From Ryuthela nishihirai (lineage: Eukaryota > Arthropoda > Arachnida > Araneae > Heptathelidae): 64,000 bases of DNA. The DNA lies in contig JAWZYU010000019.1 of assembly GCA_038380435.1 (NCBI GenBank), forward strand, positions 32,451,801 to 32,515,800. Reading direction: 5' to 3'. The position numbers were made by a program, and so were the translations under genes. Positions 44,010-56,698 of the stretch are shown piece after piece (the first letter of the stretch is position 1; each line of letters begins with the position of its first letter). A model generated the notes under the pieces. The model ran no database searches and was not told the origin of the DNA. It saw only the letters and a list, made by a program, of their open reading frames with translations.

Positions 44010-44880
44010 ATTTTCATAATTTCATACATATATATAGATAAGCTTTTCACTCTAAAATAGCATTCCGTTAAACTATTTATGGTGCAAATAAAACATAATG
44101 ATTTCACCATTAATAGATGTTTAATTAATTGCGAAAATCAGTATGTCTATCACAGCATAATTTCCGAAATATTCGGTGTGTTGGGTAGTGCTGTTTGGTC
44201 TCTATACATCTTCCAGCATATCATCATATAACTGCATAATCGCTGCACGAAAGTTTGGTGACGGTCTTTAAAAAAATTTAACATAAATATGTTGAATTCT
44301 TTCCGCTAATTGTTTTCAAAAAGACTGAATCAACAAAAAAAGAACTCCCTCCAACAAAAAGAAGAGAATATATTAATATAATTTGGAATGGGAAACGCAA
44401 TTTTCTTTTCTTTTGGATTATGAAGTGTCCAAGTGAAGATAATTATCTGGAAAGTTCCAAATTGTGTAATATTAATTTAATGGCATAAAAGTGGTCACAC
44501 GCAGAATGTACTAGCATGCAGAAACATCGAGAATGTGACCAAACATTTTCGTCTTTCCAAAGTACGATTTTGTCCATTCAACACGTCCGGTTGGGTGGTT
44601 CGCTTCATGTGACTACCTATTTCACTCTCTAAACTCCATGATTTCCACGACAGATATTTTCACAGATTTCATTATAGTTCTCTACGCAACACTCAAGAAT
44701 TTTTTTTTAATTTAAATTGGCTTCGTTGGCAAAAAAAGATTACAAAAATTTCACACAAATCATTTCGTTTTTTTTTTTCAATTTGCTGTTTTATCTCAAT
44801 GCATTTTTTCTTTTCAAAGTGAATATCATCATTCAATATTTAAATCAGTTTTTTATCTCAAATAGATTATGTTCCTACAC
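44010..44880. other. Unassigned AT-rich sequence
   Basis: Nothing recognised. Confidence 0.5.
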
Positions 44881-45373
44881 AGAGCCGGATCTAGGGAGGG
44901 TTCAAGGGAGCCCCCTTTCAGAATGCGAATAAGGGTAAAAGAGGCAAAAATTATTAATATTTATAATTCATGCATTTTTCAACATAATTTTTAAAATCCC
45001 GTATAACGGAGGGGAAAAGATATCGCATTTGATACCAAGTGTCTTACCCCACTTTACATTTTTTCGGCTCGATTGTGTTCCTTGCCCCCCCCCCCCCCAA
45101 TATATTCTCGGCTCGATTGCATTTCTTACGCGCACTCCTACATTTTTTCATCTCGATTACGTTTCTTGGCTCCCCCTACATCTTTTCGGCTCCATTGTGT
45201 TTTTTGTCCCCCCCCCCCCTACATCTTTTTGGTTCGATTATGTTTCTTGGCTTCCCCTACATCTTTTCGGCTCGAATGTGTCTTTTGGCTCCCCATTTTG
45301 CGTCTTTTCGGCTCGATTGCGTCTTTTTGCGTCTTTTCGGTCCCCCCCTCCTCGATATTTTCTAGTCCGGGCC
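44881..45373 (+). repeat. Dispersed repeat D, full copy with internal expansion
   Basis: Starts AGAGCCGGATCTAGGGAGGG and ends TTTTCTAGTCCGGGCC, near-complementary ends. The right half holds the tandem array at 45050-45345. Confidence 0.72.
45050..45345 (+). repeat. Tandem array inside repeat D (about 38-45 bp units)
   Basis: Seven or so units of the form ACATCTTTTCGGCTCGATTG-GTTTCTTGGC-CCCCC. The array gives open frames in all three plus frames over 400 bp; these are repeat artefacts. Confidence 0.8.
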
Positions 45374-46477
45374 TATTCCAGCGGATTTTTTCCGCTATTC
45401 GAGTTAACATCGCTTTTATACCCGCGGATTTATCGGCTTTAACATTAATCTTTTATCCGCGGAAAGCTTTTAAATGCGGATATCTGTAACAAACCAAGGC
45501 TCTACTTATGGTCTATTAGTCTACATTTCCACGTACACTTCATTAATTATCTCTAATGTTGAACCACAAGGAAATTAACACTGAACAGTAAGATGCTTTA
45601 TGATTAAAAGGGACGTCTGACCAAATAAAAGCAAAAGTGAGTGAGAAATCAAGGACAGTATTAGGGAAAAAAACACTGAAATATAAAATATATCAATAAA
45701 TAACCTATTAACGTCATATGGATCTATTGCGAAAGTTACAATTAACGGGCAATCGCTTAACAGATTTTCACTCTCTGCAAACACAAACAGACTCACTAAT
45801 TACACTGGCTGCTTAAAAATCGTTTATTAGTTCGAAAACGTCTTTGTTCACGAGGTCGGCTGTCAGGAAATAGCCGCAAATCGCAATAGCAAGAGTTTTA
45901 TCAACGAACTTTTCTAATCAATGGCCAAGAAACGTTAACGAGCGGTCCACCGTGACCTATATAGGGCACGAGCGTAGTGTGGTAATTTATCTTGACGATT
46001 TCTAAAGTGTGATGGCGGTGTTTGAGTTTTGAGTATTACTCATTATTTCGACATCGTTTTCCGTTTCCTTTTGTCAGTTTCTTCCTTCTTTATATTCTGC
46101 AAGAAGATGATAAAGAGGAGTTGATTATCGTTATGCTGACGATAAAGGTCAAGTGACTGGTAAAATGTGATTCTTATGCGTGATGTGACTGCAAGGTCCC
46201 TTTCGTAATTATAGGTACGTAAAAATAAATTAAATTTCTCTTCAGAGACATCCGCTGTGATGATTATGTTTTTGAAAGTTTGCTAAAATGAGATCAAATT
46301 TTATTCCTCTTTACTAAGACTGATCTGAAGAAATTATTTTTCAAGATGAAGAAAAATTGCCAAAAAAGAAAAAAAAAACTTTGTTCAAAATTTTTTATTT
46401 GTCTTTAAATGAGAATTATTTTAGTCAATTTACATAGAAAGTATGGAAAATGAAAAATTGATTGCGAATTTTTATCT
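45374..46477. other. Unassigned sequence
   Basis: Nothing recognised; 45900-46020 is slightly richer in CG. Confidence 0.5.
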
Positions 46478-46990
46478 CTCATCGCACTTTTTTTTTTTAT
46501 CATACAATGGACTAAATCTGTCAAAGATCCTAAGAGTTCCGAGTTGGGAAAGGGTCGGGTTGTTTTACCTCTGAGCGGCCATTTTTTGCACATCATGGGC
46601 TAAATGGCTAGGTTACATGGACTCCGAAGGCTCAGTGAAGGTTGAGAAAGGGGATCCACTGGAAGAGCTGTTGGGAGACAGATGGTAGCCTTCCGTCAAG
46701 GCCATCTAGCGTGTTCTTTAACGTGCACAGGATATGGCTCTCCCGCACACGGGTTCTCGGTTTAACGTCCCATCCGACGGACGGCGGCCTTATCCAGGCT
46801 CATCGGTGTCCCCTATTGACCGTGGACAGGGCGGGGAGTTTTGCGGAGATAAATCTCAATGCTGACTCAACTGGGATTCGAAACTGGGAACTGCAGATTA
46901 CGAGCCTGACACGCTACCAACTGAGCCACCCCCGCCTCGAGTTGGGAAGGAGACGAATTAGAAAGCTACACAGATGGAAACTTCTGGTTA
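46478..46990 (-). mobile_element. SINE-A, old copy split by a younger SINE-A
   Basis: Tail-side remnant TACAATGGACTAAATCTGTC at 46502 onward continues after the inner element as GAGACGAATTAG…GATGGAAACTT. Confidence 0.6.
46554..46937 (-). mobile_element. SINE-A, full length, nested
   Basis: GGGTTGTTTTACCTCTGAGC to GAGCCACCCCCGCCT. Duplication CGAGTTGGGAA at 46540-46550 and 46938-46948. Confidence 0.88.
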
Positions 46991-47004
46991 GGGTTGTTTT
47001 TTTT

Positions 47005-47360
47005 ATATTACGGTTGTTTTACATCTGATCTGCAGATTTTTTTTATACAATGGGATAATATTGAAAGCGATACTATTGAAAGAGATAATATTGAAAGCTT
47101 GGGATTCTTGTGGCCTGGCCACAAGGATCCCAAGGGCTCACGGAATGTTTGAGAAAGGGATCACACTGGACACTGTTAGGAGACGTACTGGTAGCCTCTC
47201 GACGAGTCATCCAGTGTGTTCGTTAATGTACACATGGCTTTATGTCCAATCCAATGGACAGGTTTTCGCAATCCTATCGTCGTCCTCTTTCTGACCGAGG
47301 GTAGGATGGTGGCTAGCAGAGAGAATTCTCAGCACAGACAGAGTTGAAATTCGATCCTGG
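47005..47360 (-). mobile_element. SINE-A, old and rearranged
   Basis: GGTTGTTTTACATCTGATC tail, then a short GATAATATTGAAAG duplication, then body up to TCGATCCTGGG. Confidence 0.65.
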
Positions 47361-47517
47361 GGGAAAAAATACAATACAAAGTGAATGTGCAAAGTAAGAA
47401 ATGGGTCCAACGTTTTCAGCACACCAACAGAACGTCAATAGTTAAGACACTCTTCTACGCTGGACAGTCATAGCAGAGTTTTATCTTTATCGCTTTTAAT
47501 ATTAGAGTACAGTTGCT

Positions 47518-47696
47518 CAAAAAAGTATCCGAACACTATGGTTGATTACAGAATTCAGAAAAAATATCTGGCAACGATTTTTTTTAGAAATTAGTGATCT
47601 GGCAACCTTCGTGTCATGTGACACGAAGGTTGCCAGATATTTTTTCTGAATTCTGTAATCAGCCATAGTGTTCGGATACTTTTTTGAGCGACTGTA
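47518..47696. mobile_element. Palindromic TA-flanked MITE, copy 4 (shortest)
   Basis: 179 bp including TA flanks; ends CAGTTGCTCAAAAAAGTATC. The right arm lacks the segment matching AGAAATTAGTGATCTGG, so the hairpin is asymmetric. Confidence 0.87.
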
Positions 47697-47770
47697 CACT
47701 CCCACAACGATATCCTATCTTAATCCACCAGTATATTGCAATTACGACTTGAAGGAACTCAAAAAGCATC

Positions 47771-48509
47771 GACACTGTAAATAAAAACGGTGTTACCTTA
47801 CACCAGTTAATGGTGTAAAGTAACACTATATTTTGGTGTAAGGTTACATCCGAAAAGTTAATTTAACACCAGAAACAAGTCTAAGTTTTCACCACATTCG
47901 GATTAAAGTTTACGCCTTAAAATCAAAACAATACAAGCAGGTATTCAAGCCAATAATGTTTATATTATTGCCATTAACAGAGATCATGGTTGACTACAGT
48001 AGGATCCAGTAGGATGGTTGATTCCACTAGAACTAGAAATCAGAGATCATGGTTGACTCCAGTACAATACCAAATGCATTGCACCCATCTCCTTCATGTT
48101 ACATATTCCAATTTCACACATGAAATGCATGCACAAATAAATAAATAAATCACAAAAATGATGTCACAAACAGAAAATATTTGCATGGAGGTCAAGCATA
48201 CATATTTCCTTTGCTGTAGGAGGGGAAAATCAGGACTCAAGTTCAAGCAAGAAGAAAAGGATCAGCGCTTTATAAGTATTTCGAATTTTTATATTTCAAG
48301 TTTTTTTTAATTATTACACAACAGTGAAATAAAATTAAACACCAAATTCAAGAAAAGAATACTCTAAGTTAATTGTCAAATTCAAGAATAGGATTTTGCT
48401 TAAAGATTGGTGCTGTTTACATCACAGTATGGTGTTAAATACAAAATCGGTTAAAATTCTTGACTTTACACCACTCTTTGGTGTAGTATTATACTCTTTT
48501 TCCAGTGTA
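47771..48509. mobile_element. MITE with GGTGTAA-type inverted ends
   Basis: The left side reads CACTGTAAATAAAAACGGTG followed by TTACACC motifs; the right side ends with TTACACCACTCTTTGGTGTA and TTTTTCCAGTG. The CACTG-AAA ends and repeated (T)TACACCA/TGGTGTAA motifs mark a non-autonomous DNA element. The interior has a short AAAT array and a partly duplicated GATCATGGTTGACT stretch. Target duplication not resolved. Confidence 0.55.
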
Positions 48510-48847
48510 GACGACTGGAAAAAGATCTCCTGGTTCGAGGAATAACTTGTTGTTTTGCACTACGCAAATGCAAGGCTACGCGTAGGGCGAAAGCAGTATG
48601 ATACAATGGATCCCAGGTGCATCGATTCCTTTGAAGAGCATAGCATATTCATTTGAAAATTCAATTATAGTGAAAACTGCTTGCAGAGGTCTATTTGCAC
48701 TGTACAGCACTTCTAGGCGATAATAGAAGAGTTCTTGCACAACGATAGAGTACTGGATTTAAGCCGTTTTAATTTGCTGCAATATGTTTTAGAAGGTCGT
48801 AGGTTCATATTTCACCTGAATCAAAACAATTTTTTCTTTATACCAGG
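48510..48847. other. Unassigned, with a weak tRNA-like trace
   Basis: AGGTCGTAGGTTCATATTTC near 48794-48813 resembles a decayed B-box region only. Confidence 0.35.
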
Positions 48848-48861
48848 CAAGAGCAAACGTT

Positions 48862-49248
48862 GGGTTGGGTTATTTTACCTCTGAGCGGCACTTTTTTGCA
48901 CACCATGGGCTAAATGGCCAGGTCACATGGACCCCGAAGGCTCAGAGAAGGTTGGGGGAGGGGACCCACTGGAACAGCCGTTGGGAGACAGATGGTAGCC
49001 TCCCGTCAAGGCCATCCAGCGTGTTCTTTAACGTGCACAGGGTATGGCTCTCCCGCACACGGGGCCACGGCTTAACGTCCCATCCGACGGACGGCGGCAT
49101 TTCCAAGCCCATCGGTGTCCCCTACTGACCGTGGGCAGGGCGGGGAATTTTGCGGAGATAAATCTCAACGCTGACCCAGCTGGGACTCGAAACCGGGAAC
49201 TACAGATTACGAGCCTGGCGCGCTACCGACTGAGCCACCCCCGCCCCA
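48862..49248 (-). mobile_element. SINE-A, full length, young
   Basis: Close to the family consensus throughout. Flanks CAAGAGCAAACGTT (48848-48861) and CAAGGGCAAACGTT (49249-49262). Confidence 0.92.
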
Positions 49249-49262
49249 CAAGGGCAAACGTT

Positions 49263-50196
49263 TTAGCAAAAGGATCGCATAACGAACTGAAATGAAATGG
49301 CAGGCTGAGTAGAAAACTGAAGTGGAATGCCGGAGCCCGAATGAAATATGTAATTAATAACGTTTGTACAAAAATTAAAAAACTAAAATGAAGCATAAAC
49401 AATATAGTAATATATATATATAATTTTATGAAAATTAATTGTTTTAATGAGCATTCGCTGAATTCGTACTTCTTCTCCTCTGTACGTCTTTCTCTCTTTT
49501 GAAAATTCAATTTCTCATCAGTTTGCCCAGCCCTGCTCTATACTAAAGATTGTCATTTGCATGATCTGAGACATCGGTACATGCTATTGATCAGATTTTT
49601 TTTCATGCTGCAAAAAATGCTCTCCTGTAACTTCTGAAAGTTGCTTAAGGGATTCTAGAATTTTCTCCGTCAGACTGAAATCTAAAAACCTAATGTACTG
49701 TAATTTCAAATATTTAATTCTTTTTCTTCCCTTTCTTGGTTTTTCCTATTTTCCTTTCTTCCTTTGGTGTTTTTACTTAACTTTTAAAACACTAGTTATA
49801 AAAATAAATAAAAAAAATCTTCTAATGCAATGCAGCTCAAATTTTATCATCTGTATATATTTCTCTTAAATCCATAAAGTACAAAATTTTGTGTGGGTAG
49901 GTGGCGCTTTTCACCAAAGTCCCAGTTGCATGTAAGGTTTAAATAAATAAATAAATAAATATTGGAAGGCTAATCTCGCTAGAATTAGATGTGGTAAATC
50001 TGCCAAAATTGATATCTATTTGTTAAAAATTGCATTCAGTTCCTATTCTTCTTTTGCCTTCGGTAAGAAGGATCTTGTTGCCAATGGCACCAAGTTATAT
50101 CGAAATTGGATACGAAATATTAATGTTTCAGTACTTCAATAAAATTTAAATTTCGTCACGAGGCTGTAATATTTTGCTAACAAATGAGCAAAACGA
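49263..50196. other. Unassigned sequence
   Basis: AAAT microsatellite at 49941-49961; otherwise nothing. Confidence 0.5.
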
Positions 50197-50392
50197 CTAG
50201 GTCATAAAGGTCGCAAAATCTGGGGGTCATTCTGATCCTGAGGAGGACAAAGTAGATGAAAGAGACACACTGGATAGATATTAGGATTAAGTATAACTCT
50301 GACACCAAAATCATCCAGTTTGTCCTTTAAAGGTGCATAGGTTGTGGCTATCTTGTGCACATTGCCGAAGCCTAACATCCCATCTGACAAAC
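50197..50392 (-). mobile_element. SINE-A fragment, old
   Basis: Body motifs TCCTTTAAAGGTGCATAGG and CCTAACATCCCATCTGAC are recognisable. Confidence 0.6.
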
Positions 50393-50670
50393 TTCATCAT
50401 ATGAACATATGATATTTGTGATCATGTGATTAATCATGTGACCACAAGGATGGGAAATCGATGGAGGGCCAGGTTCTTAAATCAAGTTTTACTCTTTAGG
50501 GTTCCAAATGTGGCTTTGAGATATATTTTTCTTTCCCCTGCATATTGTCTCTGCTGAGCAAAAAGATATATCATTAAGCTTTAAACGTAAAGTCATATGC
50601 GAATTATACCTGGTGAGTATTGGAAGATATGCCGGATGATTTTGAAAGGAACCTCTGACGTGACTTTAGG

Positions 50671-50765
50671 ACCTGTCTAGTGGTTCTTCTTCCCCAACGT
50701 AATGTGACCTGGCTACATAGCCTATTGTGCACGAAACGAATGCCGCTTTGGGCTTAAATAATTCA
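50671..50765 (+). mobile_element. SINE-A tail fragment, old
   Basis: TAATGTGACCTGGCTACATAG to the TTAAATAATTCAAC tail. Confidence 0.55.
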
Positions 50766-51130
50766 ACTGATTAGGCAAAACACAAATAGAACAAGAATTG
50801 CAATGTAAGGCTTGGGTACATAATTTGAGAAAGTCAAAACTCTTTAAAATTATTGAAGAAGTTTAGATGTGTTATTATGACAAACCTGTCAAAAATGAGC
50901 TCACTTTTAGTTAGTACAGTTATGCTGCCTCTTTTTCTTAGAAAGTACTTTTTTCTGAACAACCACATGTTAAAGCAACTGGAAATCAGAATCAGATCTG
51001 TGTAATTTCTTAAATATGCTTTTCATGAAAACTGTGACTGAAAATAAAGATCCGAATCTACCTTCACACTGAGGTCTCATTGCCCTCAGCATGATTTTTT
51101 TCCTTGTTAAAAATTACATTCAATTGATGC
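50766..51130. other. Unassigned sequence
   Basis: Nothing recognised. Confidence 0.5.
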
Positions 51131-51140
51131 TAAGGCAACA

Positions 51141-51334
51141 GCCGTCCCGTGGCCGAGTGGTTATCGCGCTTGGCTACTAATCTAAGGAACCTGGTTCGAG
51201 CCCCAGGTAAGGCATGTATGTTGGTGTTGTTTTCCTGCTGAGGTCCCACCATCCTTACTGACCTTCTACTATGGTGTATAAACTGTCAGACCTCTGTGGC
51301 AAACAGCTGCTTGAGGGGGTATTTATTTCCTTTT
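51141..51334 (+). mobile_element. SINE-B, full length with target duplication
   Basis: Starts GCCGTCCCGTGGCCGAGTGG. Duplication TAAGGCAACA at 51131-51140 and 51335-51344. This gives the family's boundaries: about 194 bp, ending in a TATTT-type tail. Confidence 0.92.
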
Positions 51335-51450
51335 TAAGGCAACACATTTTATGAAACACTATTTATAAATTTTGCATTATAATAATAAGTAAAAAAATAT
51401 ATATTTCTTCTCAACTGCCACTTGGAAGGAATGGACCTTTGACAGGAACA

Positions 51451-51834
51451 GAGACAGGGTTGGATCAGTCGGTAGCGCGCCAGGCTCGTAATCTGCAGTT
51501 CCCACGTTCGAGTCCCAGCTGGGTCAGCGTTGAGATTTATCTCCGCAAAACTCCCCGCCCTGCCCACAGTCAGTAGAGGACACCGATATACTTGGAAAGG
51601 CCGCCGTCCGTCGGATGTGACTTTAAGCCGTGGTCCCGCGTGCAGGAGAGCCATACCCTGTGCACGTTAAAGAACGCACTAGATGGCCTTAATGGGAGAA
51701 TACCATCTGTCTCCCAATAGCTGTTCCAGTGAGTCCCCTCCACCCAACCTTCTCTGAGCCTTCGGTGTCCTTGTGAACTGCCTATTTAGCCCAAGGTGTG
51801 CAAAAAAATGCCGCTCAGAGGTAAAACAACCCAA
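51451..51834 (+). mobile_element. SINE-A, full length
   Basis: GGATCAGTCGGTAGCGCGCC head, GAGGTAAAACAACCCA tail; duplication not resolved. Confidence 0.87.
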
Positions 51835-51835
51835 A

Positions 51836-52010
51836 TGACATGAGCAGTCAGGACAATACTACATAGAAATAGACCTATGATGTAGGCGAGTTCACAGCAT
51901 AAAGACGAAACAACATTGAAAAAATAATACCCATGTCTCTTCCAGGATTTAAACCCCCAGATCTCTTTTATCGTAGCGGAAGAAGTTAGCCGTATGGTCC
52001 ATAGGACTTC
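51836..52010 (-). other. Possible degenerate tRNA-related SINE
   Basis: Contains CCAGGATTTAAACCCC, a B-box complement, followed by a TTAGCCGTATGGTCC stretch. It could not be assigned to families A, B or C. Confidence 0.3.
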
Positions 52011-53129
52011 AGAATGAATGCTGTTCAGAGTTTTAATTTTCCACGAAGGTTTGGTAAGAAAAAAATAGATGAATAAATAAAATAAATAAATATACCGAGG
52101 GAAGGGAGACCTCAGTGTAAAGGAGATCTGGATCTTTATTTTCAATCCAGTTTTCAATAAAAAACTTATTTATGAATAAAAAATTTATTATGATAACTCA
52201 GATCTGATCCCCAGTTGTTTTAATATGTCGTTGCCCAGAAAGAAAAACTACTTACTGAGAAAAAGAGACAGCATAAACTGGCGGACGTAGCTTATGTGTT
52301 AAATTTATCTGAGACCGCCTTTATGATGCTCTATCTTTTTGAATGGAGCGGAAACAACGAGTGCTGTCACGTATCTGTGAACGAGTTTTATGTTGTAAAA
52401 GATTAAATACATCATGATGAATGTAGGAGAACTATCTTGACAATTTAAGAATTGTAGCGTAATTGTTTTATATTTAAGAGCATACAGGCATCTAAATTTT
52501 ACTTTAAAAAGTTTATGATGGCAATTCATCAGCAAAGACATTTATGTCTAGGTGAACAATACATCACACACAGCTAGATTTATGGCGCACTTTTTCAGAA
52601 GTGGTTTCTATAGAAACAAAAATAGGAATGAGAAAAAATAGTGCAAGACAGTAAAGAAAGGACGATTTGAAGTCTTACAAAAGAAATTCTGTGGAAAAAA
52701 AAGGAGAGTATTAAATTATAATATTCGATAAAAATCAAAAAAAAAGGTAACTGATATATTTCAACTATTAAATTGTTTTAGAGATTTGAAGGTTATAAAT
52801 ATTTAACTTTAATGCATCGCTTTTAACAACTCTCATTTCAAAACGGTAAATATCCTGTTAAAAACAGAGTCTAATGCATAAATTAGGGCACATGGTAAGT
52901 CAGTGCGAAACTTCTTAAACCTGAATATAAGCTTTTTGCAAAAGAAAAATGAGCCTGAAGATAAGTTAAAAATCTCAGATGAAACTTTCCACATGTTACT
53001 TTCAAATAATGACAATTTTATAACGCCTACAATTTTCACCATCCAGAGTCATAAAAAAGATAAATTATATTAAAAATACATTCATTCACTTTTTTTTTCA
53101 ATAGAAGCATGTAATATAACATTTTTTAC
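52011..53129. other. Unassigned AT-rich sequence
   Basis: Short AAAT-type microsatellite at 52070-52092. Minus-strand frames at 52305-52541 and 52833-53042 have no recognisable similarity. Confidence 0.5.
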
Positions 53130-53790
53130 CCTTGTTAATCGTAAAGTGGCATCCCAATAAAATCGTAGAAAAGTATCACCCATTAAATTGTAAAACGGTA
53201 TCCCCTAAATTCGTAAAATGACATCACCTATGAAATTGTAAAATGATATATCATTTTATGAATCGTAAAGCATACCCATGATATCATAGGATATCATACC
53301 TCTATGAAATTATAAAATGACATCCCCCTGAAATGGTAAAATGATATCCCATGAATTCGTAAAATAGTATCTCTTGAAATCGTAAAATGACATCCTTCAT
53401 GAAATCATAAAAATGACGTTCCCCGTATAATCGTGAAATGGTATCACATAAAATCGTAAAACGACTCCCCCCCCCATGAAACCGTAAAATGGTATCCCCT
53501 GGCTGGAATAGTAAACTCTCATACCTCCATGAAATTGTAAAATGGTATCACATGAAATCATAGTATGGTGCCCCATGAAATCATAAAATGGTACCCCATG
53601 AAATTGTTAAATAGCATCACCAGTGAAATTGTAAAATGGTATCACATGAAATCGTAAAATGACCCCCCCCCCCCCTCCACGTGAAACCGTAAAATGGTAC
53701 CACTTTAAATCGTAAAATATATCCCCTGGAATAGTAAGCTATCATACCTCCATAAAATGCTGAAATGACATTCCCTCTATAAATCAAGAA
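53130..53790 (+). repeat. Minisatellite, about 21-30 bp units
   Basis: Units of the form CCCATGAAATCGTAAAATGGTATC with variable lengths and two C runs (53465-53475, 53663-53677). Confidence 0.88.
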
Positions 53791-53983
53791 ATCTAATCTT
53801 CTTCGTTTTCCTTTGAAGATGTTACTGTCGTGGCCCATGGAAGGATAATAAGCTGAAGGTTTGGTGTTTAAAAAAGAATAAGTGCAAAAAGTAAAAAATA
53901 GCGTTAATTAAAATGCAAATATGAAGTTCAATCGCTTCTAGTGAATACGGAATTCTCATCTTTAAAAAGCTGAGTTTCGCTTT

Positions 53984-54173
53984 ATGGTCGTCCAGGTGGT
54001 CGAGCAGTTGCACGCTGAGTTGCGAATTAAACGGACCTAGGTTCGATTTCCTGACAAGACATGAATATTTCCTGTGTTGTCTTTCTGCTGAGGTCTCGCC
54101 ATCCACACAGATCTCCTCTATATCTGAGGAGCTGGTCAGCTATTCAGAGCTCTATGATAAGCAGCTGCTTCAA
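53984..54173 (+). mobile_element. SINE-B, diverged
   Basis: GTCGTCCAGGTGGTCGAGCAG start, B-box GGTTCGATTTCC, TTTCTGCTGAGGTCTCGCC body, ends GCAGCTGCTTCAAG. Confidence 0.8.
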
Positions 54174-54502
54174 GAACACGCAGGATCGCCTTAACTAGAG
54201 GTTTCCATTTGTCTCCTAACAGCTGTTCAGTGGGTCCTCTCTCCCAACCTTTTCTGTGCTTTAAGGGTCCGCGTGACTTGGCCATTAAGTCCGTTGTTGG
54301 CAGACAAAAAGTAACACTCAAAGATAAAACAACCCAACTCAACTCGACCACTGGCGTACCCATTAACTTTCATTGTGAGTGGTGGTGAGCATACCGATGG
54401 GATTGGAAAGGCACCGTCCGTCTGAAGGGATCTTTAGCCATGGCAACGTGTGCAGGAGCGCCATACCCTCTGCACGTTATAGAACATGCTAGATGGCCTT
54501 GG
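54174..54502 (+). mobile_element. Two SINE-A fragments in tandem (3' part, then middle part)
   Basis: 54174-54348 is the 3' half ending AAAACAACCCAACTC; 54373-54502 is a middle portion from ACCGATGGGATTGG to AGATGGCCTTGG. The order is scrambled relative to one element. Confidence 0.7.
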
Positions 54503-56338
54503 TATCTCTATCGTTAATAGTTTGAGATATTTCAGTTGTGTTTGAGTCTAATGTTTATTTTATTTATATATTCAGTTTGAAGTTCTTAAATATCTGATTT
54601 GAAGGGATTTCTTAGCAAATATGCGTTATTTAAGATTCAAATGGGAGGGAGGGAGGGAGAGGGGGGCGTACCCAACTCTCTTGGGTACGCCACTGTACTC
54701 GACCATCTGAAATATAGGCTTCCTGTCGAAGACTGCTTAAATTATTAAAGTTATATCATTTTCCACTTTATATGGAATTATTTAAAATGGAAATTCAAAT
54801 TAATAGGAGACTCAGAAAATAAGTATCACAAATATTATTATTCAACCACTCTAAAATTCAAAATACGATCGCTGTATAATCCATTATTCGACTCTTATCC
54901 AACTCATTATCCTACAATTGTCCAATTAGTTATCCAGCCACAATGCAATTAATTTTACAACCAAAAAAAGTTTCTTTTATCCCCTGAAACAAAAAAGTTC
55001 AGTGTGTACAGGCAGACAGATGACAAAAAAAAAACACACTATAAATATTTCTTTTTTTTTTTTGTGAGTGGGGGGGGGGACGAATGAAAAGGAAAAGCAG
55101 TGCTCAAGTGTCTTATAATTTATGCGGTACTTATGCGATAGCCAAAAAGAAAAAGGCATCATCTACAAAAATCTAATTTGCTTTCTGTTGGCATGCATAG
55201 AATTATATTTTGAATTCTGCATGTGTGAGGTCGTATCCATCATACTTAAGTCACAATGCTAGTAATCAGTATGCTTTTGACTCTTTGATTTTAACGCATC
55301 TCTTTGACACAACTTCAAGGCCCACTTTAAGCGTTTAACGTCGTTGAATGCTTTTCTTTTATTCCTATACTGCCCATGAGGCACGAAACACCAAAGCATT
55401 TGTTCTCCATTGTAACACAGCGACCGAGAATCGCTCAAGCTAAGTCTTTGTTATTGCTCTAGACTGTGCAACTAGACCTTCAGCCAATTGGAATGCTTAG
55501 AATGTAACAAGTTCCTGTCAAATTTTATTCTGCTTTAGGCATTTACTTACAGTACATCACGAGGGATAGATGTGTGAGTTGTCTATGTGAACTAAGCATA
55601 CGTTCCTTTGAGCCTACAACCTTTTTGGCCTTGCTGTTGACAGTGATAATTACCAGAATCTCTGCTCCTAGGTTGCCCTTGAGGTGGGCAGTCAACGTAA
55701 ATGCGTATGACACTTGCGGCTATCCCTAACGTGATTCTTGACGGGTGATTGGCATCACTGATGCCAATGTGTTGGACAACGTGCTATTAATCCTTTTTGA
55801 GGTAGTGACAACATAACATTTCGTTCTGGTGCAGTTGAACTTCAACCCATCTCGCAGAACCAGAAGAGCTAATTCTTGCAGATAGAGTTTCTTTGAGAGT
55901 CAGTGCTTTGCATTGATGTGAATTGTAAAGTGATAAAGAGATTGCATGAGATGGGTTTGTAAAGAAACTAGGCCGTGTGAGTGAACTAATAATTTTGTAG
56001 CAATGCAGACATAGATAAAAGCGTCAACAGAAAAAAATATTAAGATGTTATTATTGAGACAAAGTTTATATGGTATGCTGATAAATAGAAAAATATTTTG
56101 TCTGTCTTAATTTTTTTTATGTGGGCAAAATCGACGTTCTTATATCAGCTCTTGGATGCAAAGTAGCATTTTAATTGGATATATTTTATGTAAGTAAAAT
56201 AAATAACAGATAAAGAAGATAGATGCTTTTGTTTTTAGATGCTGAGGCATTATCTTAGACGTAAGATGGTTTCGCTTTGTAAGAAATGATGAAATTAAGC
56301 GTAAGAGTCAGCAACAGATTATGCAAAGGGAAAGTGCT
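54503..56338. other. Longest stretch without recognisable repeats
   Basis: 55180-56030 reads as unique, moderately balanced sequence. No frame or splice pattern supports a gene. GGGA tract at 54640-54668. Confidence 0.45.
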
Positions 56339-56698
56339 CTGTTGTTTCACCTCTGAGCGACACTTTTTCTTCACACAATGGTCTAAATGATCAGGTCAGA
56401 AGGACCCCGGAGGATCAGAGAAGTCTGGGGAAGGGGACCCACTGGAACAGCTGTTTGGAAGGCAGATAGTAGCCTCCTGTCAAGGTCATCCAGCTTGTTC
56501 TTTAAAGTGCTCATGACCTCCCGCACAGGGACCGCGGCTTAACGTCCAATCTGAGACGGTGCCTTTCAAAGCCTCTTGGTGTCCCCTACCAATAGCAGGG
56601 CGGGAGTTTTGCGAGATAAATCTCAACGCTGACCCAGCTGTGACTGGAACCTGGGAACTGCAGATTAGGAACATGGAGCGCTATTGACTGAACCGCCC
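56339..56698 (-). mobile_element. SINE-A, full length, diverged
   Basis: CTGTTGTTTCACCTCTGAGC tail to GACTGAACCGCCCC head. Confidence 0.82.

Noticed and set aside
45029..45489. Three overlapping plus-strand frames of 108-138 codons
   Set aside because: All arise from the tandem array inside repeat D; a frame being open in all three phases is an artefact of the repeat.
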